Below, piece after piece: positions 36,823 through 44,973 of a DNA stretch of 64,000 bases. The DNA lies in the NCBI RefSeq assembly GCF_020071995.1, contig NZ_JABWTK010000008.1, positions 62,001 through 126,000 on the forward strand, in the 5' to 3' direction. A program made the position numbers and the translations under genes. Source of the stretch: Planococcus chinensis (GTDB lineage Bacteria; Bacillota; Bacilli; Bacillales_A; Planococcaceae). The notes below the pieces were generated by a model that was not told where the DNA came from, searched no databases, and was given only the letters and a program-made list of their open reading frames with translations. Numbering within the stretch: the first letter of the stretch is position 1; every line of letters begins with the position of its first letter.

Positions 36823-37531
36823 TTCCTACCTCGAATTTATAGCCTACGCCCCAAACGGTGACAATCATCTTGGCAGCCGATTCCGATACACGGTTCAATT
36901 TTTCCCGCAATCGTTTCACATGGGTATCGACAGTCCGCAAATCACCGAAAAAGTCGTAATGCCAAACTTCTTTCAGCAAATGTTCCCGGTCAAATACTTT
37001 ATCCGGAGATTTCGCCAGGAAATACAGCAGTTCGTATTCTTTCGGCGTTAAATTCACTTCTACATTGTCTGCTGTAACGCGGTGCGCATCATGGTCGATG
37101 GTCAAATGCGGGAACACCACCAAATCTTTTGAAACAGAAGAATTCGCCACGGGCGAATACGCTGAAGAGCGGCGCAGAATCGCTTTGACCCTAAGCACGA
37201 CTTCTCTCGGGCTAAACGGCTTGACGATGTAATCATCCGCACCAGATTCAAATCCTTCAACGCGGTTCGCTTCTTCACCTTTAGCCGTCAGCATGATGAT
37301 CGGCGTCATTTTCTTTTCCCGGAGTTCCGTGCTGACTTCGATGCCGTCTTTTTCAGGCATCATCAAATCAAGAAGAATACAATGATAATCTTTTTCTGTC
37401 GCCATCTCTAAAGCCTGGACGCCATTCTCTGCTTCCTCGACGATATAGCCTTCACGCTCTAAATACATTTTCAGTAAACGGCGAATCCTTTCTTCGTCGT
37501 CTACAACCAATATTGTAATTTCTTCAGACAT
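36815..37531 (-). CDS. resD: Response regulator ResD
   Basis: DNA-binding response regulator partnered with ResE. The 238-residue protein has a receiver domain (about 5-118; acidic pair Asp11/Asp12, phosphorylation site Asp55, Lys near 105) and an OmpR-type winged-helix domain (about 140-235; LTPKEYELLYFLA, RTVDTHVKRLREKL, VGYKF). The ATG at 37531 follows TGGAGGGG. It overlaps resE. About 290 bases with a repeat element separate it from resC, so resDE may have its own promoter. Confidence 0.96.
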   Translation of the reverse strand: MSEEITILVVDDEERIRRLLKMYLEREGYIVEEAENGVQALEMATEKDYHCILLDLMMPEKDGIEVSTELREKKMTPIIMLTAKGEEANRVEGFESGADDYIVKPFSPREVVLRVKAILRRSSAYSPVANSSVSKDLVVFPHLTIDHDAHRVTADNVEVNLTPKEYELLYFLAKSPDKVFDREHLLKEVWHYDFFGDLRTVDTHVKRLREKLNRVSESAAKMIVTVWGVGYKFEVGNE

Positions 37532-37595
37532 TGTAAACCCCTCCAACTTTTGTCTCTTACTCCTCATTGTACCGTCAATATTTGCAAAAATAAAT

Positions 37596-37628
37596 AAAAA
37601 GCCTTTTCCACTAGTGGAAAAGGCTCAT
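37596..37628 (-). terminator. Terminator of resA-resB-resC
   Basis: AGCCTTTTCCACTAGTGGAAAAGGCT is a perfect palindrome-type hairpin flanked by A and T runs. It lies about 190 bases after the resC stop, with a repeat element in between, and just ahead of resD. Confidence 0.8.
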
Positions 37629-37629
37629 T

Positions 37630-37818
37630 TGTTTGTCCAGATAAAGGCGCTGACCTCTTTCTTGTCCAGCTGCAGCGACCTGATTATCGGGGTTGAAGCT
37701 ATCTTGCTTGATGCTCATTCTCCTTCAGCACTGCGTGCTTCGTCGCAAAGTTATGGTCCAAATTTCATTTGGCCATAACTTGCCTGTCGGAGCTGGACAG
37801 GCGCTTCCGCTTTTCTTC
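37630..37818. repeat. Intergenic repeat of the GTCCAGCT...AGCTGGAC family
   Basis: The stretch between resC and the terminator at 37596 has no ORF of its own. It begins with TTGTCCAGCTGCAGCG and ends CGGAGCTGGACAGGCGCTTCCGCTTTTCTT, so its ends are inverted copies; inside, AAGTTATGG...CCAAA pairs with TTTGG...CCATAACTT. The right end is the reverse complement of the AGAAAAGCG boundary of the repeats at 23640-23945, so they are one dispersed family. Confidence 0.7.
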
Positions 37819-39003
37819 TTAAGCGTAAGAGTGCAGTCCGGCAATGATCAAGTTGACCGCTACCAAGTTGAACATGATAATCGCAAAGCCGACTACGCCA
37901 AGCCATGCAGATTTTTCGCCGTGCCATCCTTTTCCAAGGCGCAGGTGAAGATAAGCTGCGTAGAACAACCATGTAACCAATGCCCATACTTCTTTCGGAT
38001 CCCAGCCCCAGAAACGGGACCAAGCGATTTGGGCCCAGATCATTGCAAAGATCAAAGCACCTAAAGAGAAGAGCGGGAAACCGATAATGATTGCACGGTA
38101 GCCGATTTCATCCATCAACTGCAAGTTGACGTTTTTGACAAACGGCTTAAAGATCGCTGCAATGCGTTTTCTGGCGATCAATCGGATAATCCAATAAAGA
38201 ATCGTACCGAATACAAACGACCAGAAGACCGTAGTCAATTTGCTGGCATTTACGACTGCTGGCGTTTCCACCCATGGAGTCATCGTGCCTTCTGTCAATT
38301 GGACATATTCATTCATGCCGAACACTGGCGGCATGTTGTACGTGATTTCTGTTTCAGCATCTTTTTCATCAATGTACGTAAAGTTGGCTTCATAGTCCGT
38401 CAAAGTGAAATAGGTGCTCGAAATGACAAACCCTAACACAATGACCAATGAATACATAATGGCTTCCAAGAAAAAGCGCTGTTTCGAGTTTTTCTTCATG
38501 TCGACCACTTTCAACAGATAAATCAATCCTGCAGCAGCGCTGATGGCCAAGACGCCTTCAGCAATTACCACGGTGCTTACATGAATCGCAAGCCAGTTGG
38601 TTTGAAGTGCCGGAATCAATGGGCTGACTTCACTTGGGAACATACTCGCAAATGCAATGATCAACAGTGCAACCGGCAAAACAATCATGCCGATAATCGG
38701 CGTTTTATATAGCGCATAAATCACGATAAATCCGCCTACCAATGTCATACCGAACGCTGTTGTAAACTCAAACATATTGCTGAGCGGGGGATGGCCTGTG
38801 GCGCCCCATCTTGTAAAGAAGTAGCCCAAGTTGGCCAGAAAGCCGAGAATGGTAATGGCAAACGCCACTTTCCCCCAGCGATTTTCAGAATCGAATGATC
38901 GTTCTTTGTTTCCTTTTACAGCTCCGCCGAATACAAATGAAGCAATCAAATAAGCAAAGAATGCTACATAAAGTAAATTGGAACTCATTTCTGCTAAACT
39001 CAT
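37819..39003 (-). CDS. resC: Cytochrome c biogenesis protein ResC (CcsA type)
   Basis: A 394-residue membrane protein of the System II cytochrome c maturation pathway, which moves haem across the membrane and joins it to apocytochrome with ResB. About eight membrane helices are visible, and the tryptophan-rich haem-binding motif appears as AQIAWSRFWGWDPKEVWALVTW-like sequence near 325-345. It overlaps resB by four bases and is the last gene of resA-resB-resC. Needed for QcrC haem c attachment. Confidence 0.95.
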   Translation of the reverse strand: MSLAEMSSNLLYVAFFAYLIASFVFGGAVKGNKERSFDSENRWGKVAFAITILGFLANLGYFFTRWGATGHPPLSNMFEFTTAFGMTLVGGFIVIYALYKTPIIGMIVLPVALLIIAFASMFPSEVSPLIPALQTNWLAIHVSTVVIAEGVLAISAAAGLIYLLKVVDMKKNSKQRFFLEAIMYSLVIVLGFVISSTYFTLTDYEANFTYIDEKDAETEITYNMPPVFGMNEYVQLTEGTMTPWVETPAVVNASKLTTVFWSFVFGTILYWIIRLIARKRIAAIFKPFVKNVNLQLMDEIGYRAIIIGFPLFSLGALIFAMIWAQIAWSRFWGWDPKEVWALVTWLFYAAYLHLRLGKGWHGEKSAWLGVVGFAIIMFNLVAVNLIIAGLHSYA

Positions 39004-40652
39004 GACAATGCCTCACCTTCCTCTTTCTTCTGTTTCTCAATTTCTTCCTGCTGGTCACGGTAAGCAGGAAGCGACGCATATTCTGTAACTTGATCGAGAT
39101 CTTTCTTCAAACCAAACCAGTTTTTGTTCGTATGGCCTGCCAAAAGAATCCCGCCATCCGCTTGTTGCTGAATCCAGAAACGGCGATGGTTAAAGTACAT
39201 TCCCTGCGCCACACCAATCATGAAGATCAGGCCGCCTAAACCCAGAATCGGCAAAGTACGGTCTTTTCGAATGGTCAAACCGGAAACATTACGTGTATCT
39301 GCACTTTGGAAGGCCAGTTTGTATTGGTTCTCACCCAAAGGCTCCACTGTATTCTGAATGGTGATAAAGCTTGTTTCTCCACCTGGCGTTTCAGGCGTTG
39401 TCATTTCCACTAAAAATCCTGGGTTGTTTGGAAGCGGCGTTGCGGTTTGAGGTTCACCGTTTTCAAAACCGGAAAAATCAGGGTAATAGCCGAGCAATTT
39501 TACGGTAGAACCATTCTCCAGTTCGTAATCGTTTTTCGGATTGATCAAATCAATCGTCAATTCGCCCAAACTTTCTTCTGTTTCCTTGTTCGTTAACGCG
39601 AAAGTCATCGCTTTTAATTCGTTTAATTTAAAGTCCATTTGGTAAATGGCATAGCCGTCAAATTTCAATGGCTGATTGACCCGGATCGCCGACTCTTCGA
39701 TTTTCTCCAAATCATTGGCTCCCGGAAGGCTGTCTTCCGGTTTTTTGTAAAGGACGACATCGGTTTGATAGTTTTTGGCGACTGTTCCCACTCGCTCAAT
39801 CGCTTCTTCAAACACGGCATCTTCTTCTGTGTTGTAAGTTTCCATCTCAAATTTCTTGCTTTCGAGCGTGTAGCCCGGTGCTTCTGGAATCGCTCTTGTT
39901 TCCCCTTCGCGGATCCACAAAGTTTCATCTACGTAAAAACCTGGCATCATGCGCAGCATAACACCTACCAAGAAAATGATAAGTCCAATGTGGTTGACGT
40001 AAGGGCCCCATCTGGAAAACCGTCCTTTTTCCGCCAATAAACCGTTTTTGTCACGCGATACATTGTACTTCAGTTCCTTCAGCTTTGCTTCAGCTTTATC
40101 CAATGTATCTTCAGCGCCATTGCCTTCAGCATAAATGCGCTGCTTGTTCATGAAACTGACATGGCGTAAGACCCGTTGGTTTTTCAACGAGCGGTAAAGC
40201 GGAACAAAACGGTCCAGGCTCGCAACGATCAAAGAAATAGCCAGCATGCCGACTAGGATAATAAACCAGAATGAATTGTACAAATCATGGAACCCCAAGA
40301 AATGATAAACCCGCCCAATGCTGCCGTACACATCCGCATAATAACCTTGAATCGTTTCGGCATTTCTGACCGGCACATCGACATATTGTTGTTGAGGCAG
40401 TATCGTTCCGATTGCAGCGGCCACAAGGATAACGACAATCAGGCTGACACCAACTTTTACACTGGAAAAGAAGTTCCAAATTTTATCCACAATCGTTTTG
40501 TTGTACGTTTGCGACCGTCTGGCAGTTCCTTCATAGCGCATGTCCACTAATTTGCTGTTTTGCTCTTTTTCCGTCAAAGACCGCCCGCAGGATTCGCATA
40601 ATACCGTTCCGGGCGGATTGACATGGCCGCACTTGCATTGCATTTTCTCCAT
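39000..40652 (-). CDS. resB: Cytochrome c biogenesis protein ResB
   Basis: A 550-residue membrane partner of ResC. An N-terminal zinc ribbon (CKCGHVNPPGTVLCESCG, residues 5-22) precedes three membrane helices (about 70-95, 130-150 and 215-235), a large extracytoplasmic domain (about 245-480) and a final helix near 485-505. The same zinc ribbon is present in B. subtilis ResB. It lies 14 bases after resA and overlaps resC, forming one operon. Confidence 0.95.
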   Translation of the reverse strand: MEKMQCKCGHVNPPGTVLCESCGRSLTEKEQNSKLVDMRYEGTARRSQTYNKTIVDKIWNFFSSVKVGVSLIVVILVAAAIGTILPQQQYVDVPVRNAETIQGYYADVYGSIGRVYHFLGFHDLYNSFWFIILVGMLAISLIVASLDRFVPLYRSLKNQRVLRHVSFMNKQRIYAEGNGAEDTLDKAEAKLKELKYNVSRDKNGLLAEKGRFSRWGPYVNHIGLIIFLVGVMLRMMPGFYVDETLWIREGETRAIPEAPGYTLESKKFEMETYNTEEDAVFEEAIERVGTVAKNYQTDVVLYKKPEDSLPGANDLEKIEESAIRVNQPLKFDGYAIYQMDFKLNELKAMTFALTNKETEESLGELTIDLINPKNDYELENGSTVKLLGYYPDFSGFENGEPQTATPLPNNPGFLVEMTTPETPGGETSFITIQNTVEPLGENQYKLAFQSADTRNVSGLTIRKDRTLPILGLGGLIFMIGVAQGMYFNHRRFWIQQQADGGILLAGHTNKNWFGLKKDLDQVTEYASLPAYRDQQEEIEKQKKEEGEALS

Positions 40653-40666
40653 CCGAAAAAAACTCC

Positions 40667-41215
40667 TTATTCGGGTTTAATTTCTTCCATAAACCCTTTA
40701 ATGTCTTGCTCTGTCATTTCACCTGTAATGACCCGCTCAATTTCCCCTTCCGGGTTTACCAGCACCGTTGTCGGCAACGGAATGATATTATAAGCAGTCA
40801 TGACACTTTTTGTTTTGTCGATGACAACCGGGAAAGACAATTTGTATTGATCAGCAAAGTTTTGGACTTCAAATTCAGACTGGGCAATATTGACAGCGAG
40901 AACTTGGACACCTTGATCCTTAAACTGTTCATACTGGCGGTCCATCGCAGGCATTTCTTTCGCGCATGGTTTGCACCAGGTTCCCCAGAAATTCAGAAAT
41001 ACGCCTTGCCCTTCGTAATCGGACAATTTATGGGTATTTCCTTCAAGGTCCACCAGTGAGAAATCAGGCGCTTTGTCTCCGGCCTTAAGCACTGAGACGT
41101 CTTCTGCTGTGGCATTGTTATAAAGTGTATAGCCAATGGCAGCAATCATCAAAAGCAAAATAACTGTACGCATAATCAGCCTGTTCTGCTTCTTTTTGTT
41201 TTTCTTTTCGTTCAA
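40667..41215 (-). CDS. resA: Thiol-disulfide oxidoreductase ResA
   Basis: Membrane-anchored thioredoxin-like protein that reduces the CxxCH cysteines of apocytochrome c before haem attachment. It has one N-terminal helix (about 15-31), the active site WCKPC with Cys81 and Cys84, and the cis-proline in IPLPTTVLV. I use the TTG at 41215, eight bases after AAGGAGG, giving 182 residues; longer in-frame extensions run through the ribosome-binding site. First gene of resABC. Confidence 0.94.
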   Translation of the reverse strand: MNEKKNKKKQNRLIMRTVILLLMIAAIGYTLYNNATAEDVSVLKAGDKAPDFSLVDLEGNTHKLSDYEGQGVFLNFWGTWCKPCAKEMPAMDRQYEQFKDQGVQVLAVNIAQSEFEVQNFADQYKLSFPVVIDKTKSVMTAYNIIPLPTTVLVNPEGEIERVITGEMTEQDIKGFMEEIKPE

Positions 41216-41305
41216 TTTTATTCCTCCTTCGAGGTATGAATGCAAATCCAATTATAGCAAAGTTTCAAAGGCTTATAGGACGGAGTTTTGAAGGGTTTGT
41301 GAACG

Positions 41306-42037
41306 TTAATTGCGCTTTCCGGTTTCTGACATGACGCGCAACAGTTTCACTTCGTGAGCTGTCAACTCTCTTGATTCCCCTGCGTTCAAGCCTTTCAAAG
41401 TGAGAAATGCAAATTGCTCACGGCTCAATTTCTGGACCGGGAATCCGATAGCGTCAAACATTCTGCGCACTTGCCGGTTGCGTCCTTCATGGATTGTGAT
41501 TTGTACAATCGCTTTGCCTGTTTTCTTGTCCGCAGACAATTGTTTGACTCTGGCAGGAGCCGTCATGCCGTCTTCAAGCTTAATGCCGCGTTCAAGTTTT
41601 TGCAGGTCTTCACGTGACGGAACTCCTTTTAAGCGCGCTACATAAGTCTTATCAATTTCAAACTTCGGATGCGTCAGCGAATTCGCAAATTCGCCGTCAT
41701 TGGTCATAATCAATAATCCTGATGTATCGTAATCCAGGCGGCCTACCGGATAAATCCGTTTATCGATATCTTCAAAGAAATCCGTGACGACTTTCCGGTT
41801 TTTGTCATCGCTTACCGCTGAAATAACACCACGGGGTTTATAAAATAAATAATAGACTTTCTGTTCTTTTTCCAGCTGCACGCCTTCGACTTCAATCGTG
41901 TCGTTTTGCGTCACTTTCGTCCCTAATTCTTTTACCACTTTTCCATTAACCCGTACTTTTCCATCCAATATTAATTGCTCCGACTTCCGTCTTGAAGCTA
42001 CACCTGCATGAGCAAGCATTTTTTGTAATCTCTCCAT
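41306..42037 (-). CDS. rluB: Ribosomal large subunit pseudouridine synthase B
   Basis: Modifies uridine in 23S rRNA. The 243-residue protein has an S4 RNA-binding domain (about 1-60, RLQKMLAHAGVASRRKSEQLI) and a pseudouridine synthase domain with the catalytic aspartate in GRLDYDTSGLLIMTNDG (about 98-114) and GRNRQVRRMFDAIG near 190-203. It precedes resA as in B. subtilis. The dacB-spmA-spmB genes that normally separate it from scpB are not present. Confidence 0.95.
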   Translation of the reverse strand: MERLQKMLAHAGVASRRKSEQLILDGKVRVNGKVVKELGTKVTQNDTIEVEGVQLEKEQKVYYLFYKPRGVISAVSDDKNRKVVTDFFEDIDKRIYPVGRLDYDTSGLLIMTNDGEFANSLTHPKFEIDKTYVARLKGVPSREDLQKLERGIKLEDGMTAPARVKQLSADKKTGKAIVQITIHEGRNRQVRRMFDAIGFPVQKLSREQFAFLTLKGLNAGESRELTAHEVKLLRVMSETGKRN

Positions 42038-42185
42038 AAGTCACCTCATTGATTTTTTTAGACATACAAAAGCAGAAGCAGGATCAGCTCTCAAACATAC
42101 TTTCTTCCGTTCGTCTCACTCGGAATTATGTCACATTTCGTCGAAAAGCGAAAGTACATAGCTCAATCGCTTCCCCATAAAAGCC

Positions 42186-42213
42186 AAAGAAGACTGCTTG
42201 AAATCGCAGTCTC
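42186..42213 (-). terminator. Terminator of scpA-scpB
   Basis: AGACTGC and GCAGTCT form a 7-bp stem about 17 bases downstream of the scpB stop. The U-tract is weak (TCTTC), so confidence is moderate. The remaining 42038-42185 shows no feature. Confidence 0.5.
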
Positions 42214-42229
42214 CCCAAGGGTCCGAATA

Positions 42230-42820
42230 TTATGCTTCCGTTTCTTGCTTAAACGTCTCCTGAAACTTTGTCATGAACAAATCCGTTTCTTCTTCCGCGT
42301 TTTGTTCACCTTCCTCCGGCAAAGGAGGCAATTCGCTCAAGTCTTTCAGCCCAAAATAATTCAAAAATTCATTGGTGGTGCCGTATAAAATGGCGCGCCC
42401 GGTGCCTTCCGCACGCCCCATTTCCTGGATCAGCCCTTTAGCAGCAAGTGTGTGCAGCGGCTTCTCACTTTTGACGCCGCGCAAATCTTCCACTTCCACC
42501 CGGGTCAGCGGCTGTTTATATGCCACAATGGCCAGCACTTCGAGCGAGGCCTGTGACAAAGCTTGAGACGTCGGGTTTTCGACCAGCTTTTGAATGGTTT
42601 CTGCCGCTTCCGGCTTTGTCACCAGCTGGTAAACTCCGGCCAATTCCTTCAGCATAATTCCGCTCGCCGGTTGTTTGTATCTTTGTGTCAATTCTTCGAC
42701 ACTTGATAAAATGTCCACTTTTTCCGCTTCCGTTAGAAATTGCAATTGTTTCATCGTTAAGCCGTCATCGCCGGCTACAAATAGCAGCGCTTCTAATTTA
42801 CTCGAAAGAGTCGTCTTCAT
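42230..42820 (-). CDS. scpB: Segregation and condensation protein B
   Basis: A 196-residue winged-helix protein that dimerises and, with ScpA, completes the SMC condensin complex. The family patterns LEALLFVAGDDGLT (about 8-21), LEVLAIVAYKQPLTRVEVEDLRGVKSE (about 94-120) and AEGTGRAILYGTTNEFLNYFGL (about 138-159) are present. It overlaps scpA by 23 bases. Followed by rluB after the missing dacB/spmAB segment. Confidence 0.96.
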   Translation of the reverse strand: MKTTLSSKLEALLFVAGDDGLTMKQLQFLTEAEKVDILSSVEELTQRYKQPASGIMLKELAGVYQLVTKPEAAETIQKLVENPTSQALSQASLEVLAIVAYKQPLTRVEVEDLRGVKSEKPLHTLAAKGLIQEMGRAEGTGRAILYGTTNEFLNYFGLKDLSELPPLPEEGEQNAEEETDLFMTKFQETFKQETEA

Positions 42821-43571
42821 ATTCCCACGTCTCCTTTTTTAATTCGACCATTAAATCCGTAAAGTTCTGTTCCTGCTCCACCTGGATCACTTGCCGCTTC
42901 ATCAGTTCAAGCACAGACAGAAACGACACCACCAATACCGCCTTATCATCCGAAGGAAATAATTCAGTGAAAGGGGTCCGCCCTTTTGCTTGCTTCAGGC
43001 GGTTGACAATCGATGTCATTTGATCTTTAATGGAGACTTCCTGGCGAGCTACCCGGGCAGACAGCGGCGCTTTCAATTGCTTTCTGCGAAGCATCTTTTG
43101 AAAAGCCCCCAGCATGTCATAAGCATTCACTTCAAGGTCCAGGTTGTCGTCAGCCGAAGCAGGCTGCAGGCTGGACAGATCCATGGGAGCTTTGGTGAAA
43201 ATAGCGGACCGGTTGGATTCCAGTTCTCTCAGTTTAATGGATGCTTCTTTGTATTTTCGGTACTCGACCAACCGGGTCACCAGTTCGTCGCGCGGGTCCT
43301 GTTCATCAAATTCATATTCGATGTCTTCCAGATCGCCTTCATGGACCGGCAGCAGCATTTTGCTTTTGATCGCAAGAAGTGTCGCGGCCATCACCAAGTA
43401 CTCGCTCGCTTCGTTCAGTTCCAGAACTTGCAGAGCCCGGATGTGTTCCATATACTGGGTAGTGATCTGCGAAACGGGAATATCGTAAATATCAATTTCC
43501 AAACGATGTATTAAATGCAATAATAAATCAAGAGGACCTTCAAAAGCCTCTACTTTTACTTCATAAGACAT
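42798..43571 (-). CDS. scpA: Segregation and condensation protein A
   Basis: Kleisin subunit linking the SMC heads with ScpB. The 257-residue protein begins MSYEVKVEAFEGPLDLLLHLI, has QYMEHIRALQVLELNEASEYLVMAATLLAIKS-type helices (split over about 45-80) and a C-terminal winged helix that meets the SMC cap. ATG at 43571 with AGGTGG upstream; the ORF's earlier starts lack a site. Overlapped with scpB; first gene of the pair. Confidence 0.96.
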   Translation of the reverse strand: MSYEVKVEAFEGPLDLLLHLIHRLEIDIYDIPVSQITTQYMEHIRALQVLELNEASEYLVMAATLLAIKSKMLLPVHEGDLEDIEYEFDEQDPRDELVTRLVEYRKYKEASIKLRELESNRSAIFTKAPMDLSSLQPASADDNLDLEVNAYDMLGAFQKMLRRKQLKAPLSARVARQEVSIKDQMTSIVNRLKQAKGRTPFTELFPSDDKAVLVVSFLSVLELMKRQVIQVEQEQNFTDLMVELKKETWEYEDDSFE

Positions 43572-43714
43572 GATTTTCCACCTGACTTTAAATTTACTCA
43601 ATCTTGCTGTTAGCCAAAAACAAGTCTATACTGGTATCCGGTTATATACCCAGTAGCGGATTCGCCATTCAGCTTCCCACTGGCTTTAAAAGTCCGATTG
43701 GTTCAGCTAGTCTC

Positions 43715-43736
43715 CTGCGGGGAAAAGCGCCCGCAG
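43715..43736. repeat. Small GC-rich hairpin element upstream of ypuF
   Basis: CTGCGGG (43715-43721) and CCCGCAG (43730-43736) pair around GAAAAGCG. It resembles the core of the larger element at 46550-46650 (CCTGCGGG...CCCGCAGG). The surrounding 43572-43775 contains no ORF between the divergent scpA and ypuF. Confidence 0.5.
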
Positions 43737-43775
43737 AAGACAGTTTCACTTTATTATAGTAGAAAGGGGATTAAA

Positions 43776-44282
43776 ATGCACCCACTCCATCATCCGCTTT
43801 TTATCCAATTCATCATACATTTCAACGAAGAAAAAGATTATTTTGAATGCCATGAAGTAGGGGAAGAATACTGGAAATCGATTGCCCCGAAAAACAAACT
43901 GCATCCTTTGACCGGTTGGATCCAACTGGCTGTAGGCATGTACCATTGGCGCAGAAGCAATTATCCAGGGGCGCTCCGTTCGTTTATCCGTTCTAAAGTC
44001 AAGCTTGCCAGCGGCGGTGAATGGGTGGAGGGCTTTGATCAGGAACTGCTGATCAAAAACATCTCTCATGCGATCGAAGCCGTAACGGAACGCAAGCCAT
44101 TCAGCCCTTTTGCAATTCCCATGACTTCAAATGAGTTGAAAAAAATCGTCAAAAACTACCATATTGCCAACCCAATTGTTGAGCAGGATCCCTACTACAT
44201 CATGCATAAGCATCGTCTGCGGGACCGGTCTTCCATCATCAATCTGCGGGAACAGCGCAAAAGAAGAAACCTGGAACTTTGA
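43776..44282 (+). CDS. ypuF: DUF309 protein YpuF
   Basis: A 168-residue soluble protein of the DUF309 family, recognised by the metal-ligand-like FNEEKDYFECHEVGEEYWK region (split over about 14-32) and a helical bundle. The function is unknown. The ATG at 43776 follows AGAAAGGGG by six bases; the ORF's 26-residue upstream extension runs through the hairpin element and promoter region. It is divergent from scpA and convergent with ribT, separated from the latter by a terminator. Confidence 0.85.
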   Translation: MHPLHHPLFIQFIIHFNEEKDYFECHEVGEEYWKSIAPKNKLHPLTGWIQLAVGMYHWRRSNYPGALRSFIRSKVKLASGGEWVEGFDQELLIKNISHAIEAVTERKPFSPFAIPMTSNELKKIVKNYHIANPIVEQDPYYIMHKHRLRDRSSIINLREQRKRRNLEL

Positions 44283-44365
44283 GATAAAAGAACATCTTTT
44301 TATTTCACTTTAATGCAGGTTCTTCCCATACATAGTTTTGAATACGCAATGAATTTCACATGCAA

Positions 44366-44405
44366 AATGAAAAGAAAGTGCGGCATATGCCAGCACTTTC
44401 TTTTT
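44366..44405. terminator. Bidirectional terminator between ypuF and ribT
   Basis: AAAGAAAGTGC and GCACTTTCTTT pair, with GGCATATGCC as an inner hairpin; T5 follows on the plus strand and A-rich sequence on the other side. It serves the convergent ypuF and ribT genes. Confidence 0.85.
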
Positions 44406-44427
44406 GTTTTCCAATCATTCAAAACCG

Positions 44428-44793
44428 TTATTTTCCCGGTTCTTTTTCCAATTCAGGACATTTCTGCAGGAACGCTTCTGTTTCATCTGTTGAACGCATT
44501 TCTTTTCCTTGCATAATCTGGCGGATCTTTTCAATCATGGCATGCCCAATTCCTTCGCCACGATGGGACGGATTTACAGAAATATGATGGATCGTGAAAT
44601 AGTGTTCGCTGACTTCCACACCTAGCAATCCGACAAAGTCTTCGCCTTTTTTCCAAAGGTAAAGTTGCCAATCAGGGTTTTCATCGTATATGTGCATGGT
44701 TTGCTGAAGTTTTTTCAACTCACGCTCTTTTGGCATGAATGACATAAGCCCCATCGCAATTTTCTCGAATGATTTCTTATATCTGAGTAGCAT
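44428..44793 (-). CDS. ribT: GNAT N-acetyltransferase RibT
   Basis: A 121-residue acetyltransferase-fold protein. The acetyl-CoA loop is visible as VNPSHRGEGIGHAMIEKI (about 72-89). RibT is linked to the riboflavin operon in B. subtilis but its substrate is not settled. Here ribDEAH are absent and ribT stands between ypuF and lysA. The ATG at 44793 has GAGGGA six bases upstream. Confidence 0.85.
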   Translation of the reverse strand: MLLRYKKSFEKIAMGLMSFMPKERELKKLQQTMHIYDENPDWQLYLWKKGEDFVGLLGVEVSEHYFTIHHISVNPSHRGEGIGHAMIEKIRQIMQGKEMRSTDETEAFLQKCPELEKEPGK

Positions 44794-44973
44794 ATTCAAT
44801 CCCTCATTTTCGTCTTTAAGCGGCTTTAACCATCCTACTATAAACGGACAAATAACTCAAGTTCGCCCGAAGTTATCCGTTGATGACCGTGTCTGCAAAA
44901 AAGAACCAGTAGACGATTCCCCAGCCGATAGCCATCACTAAAAGAAGAATTAATAGGATAATATTGGTCTTTC

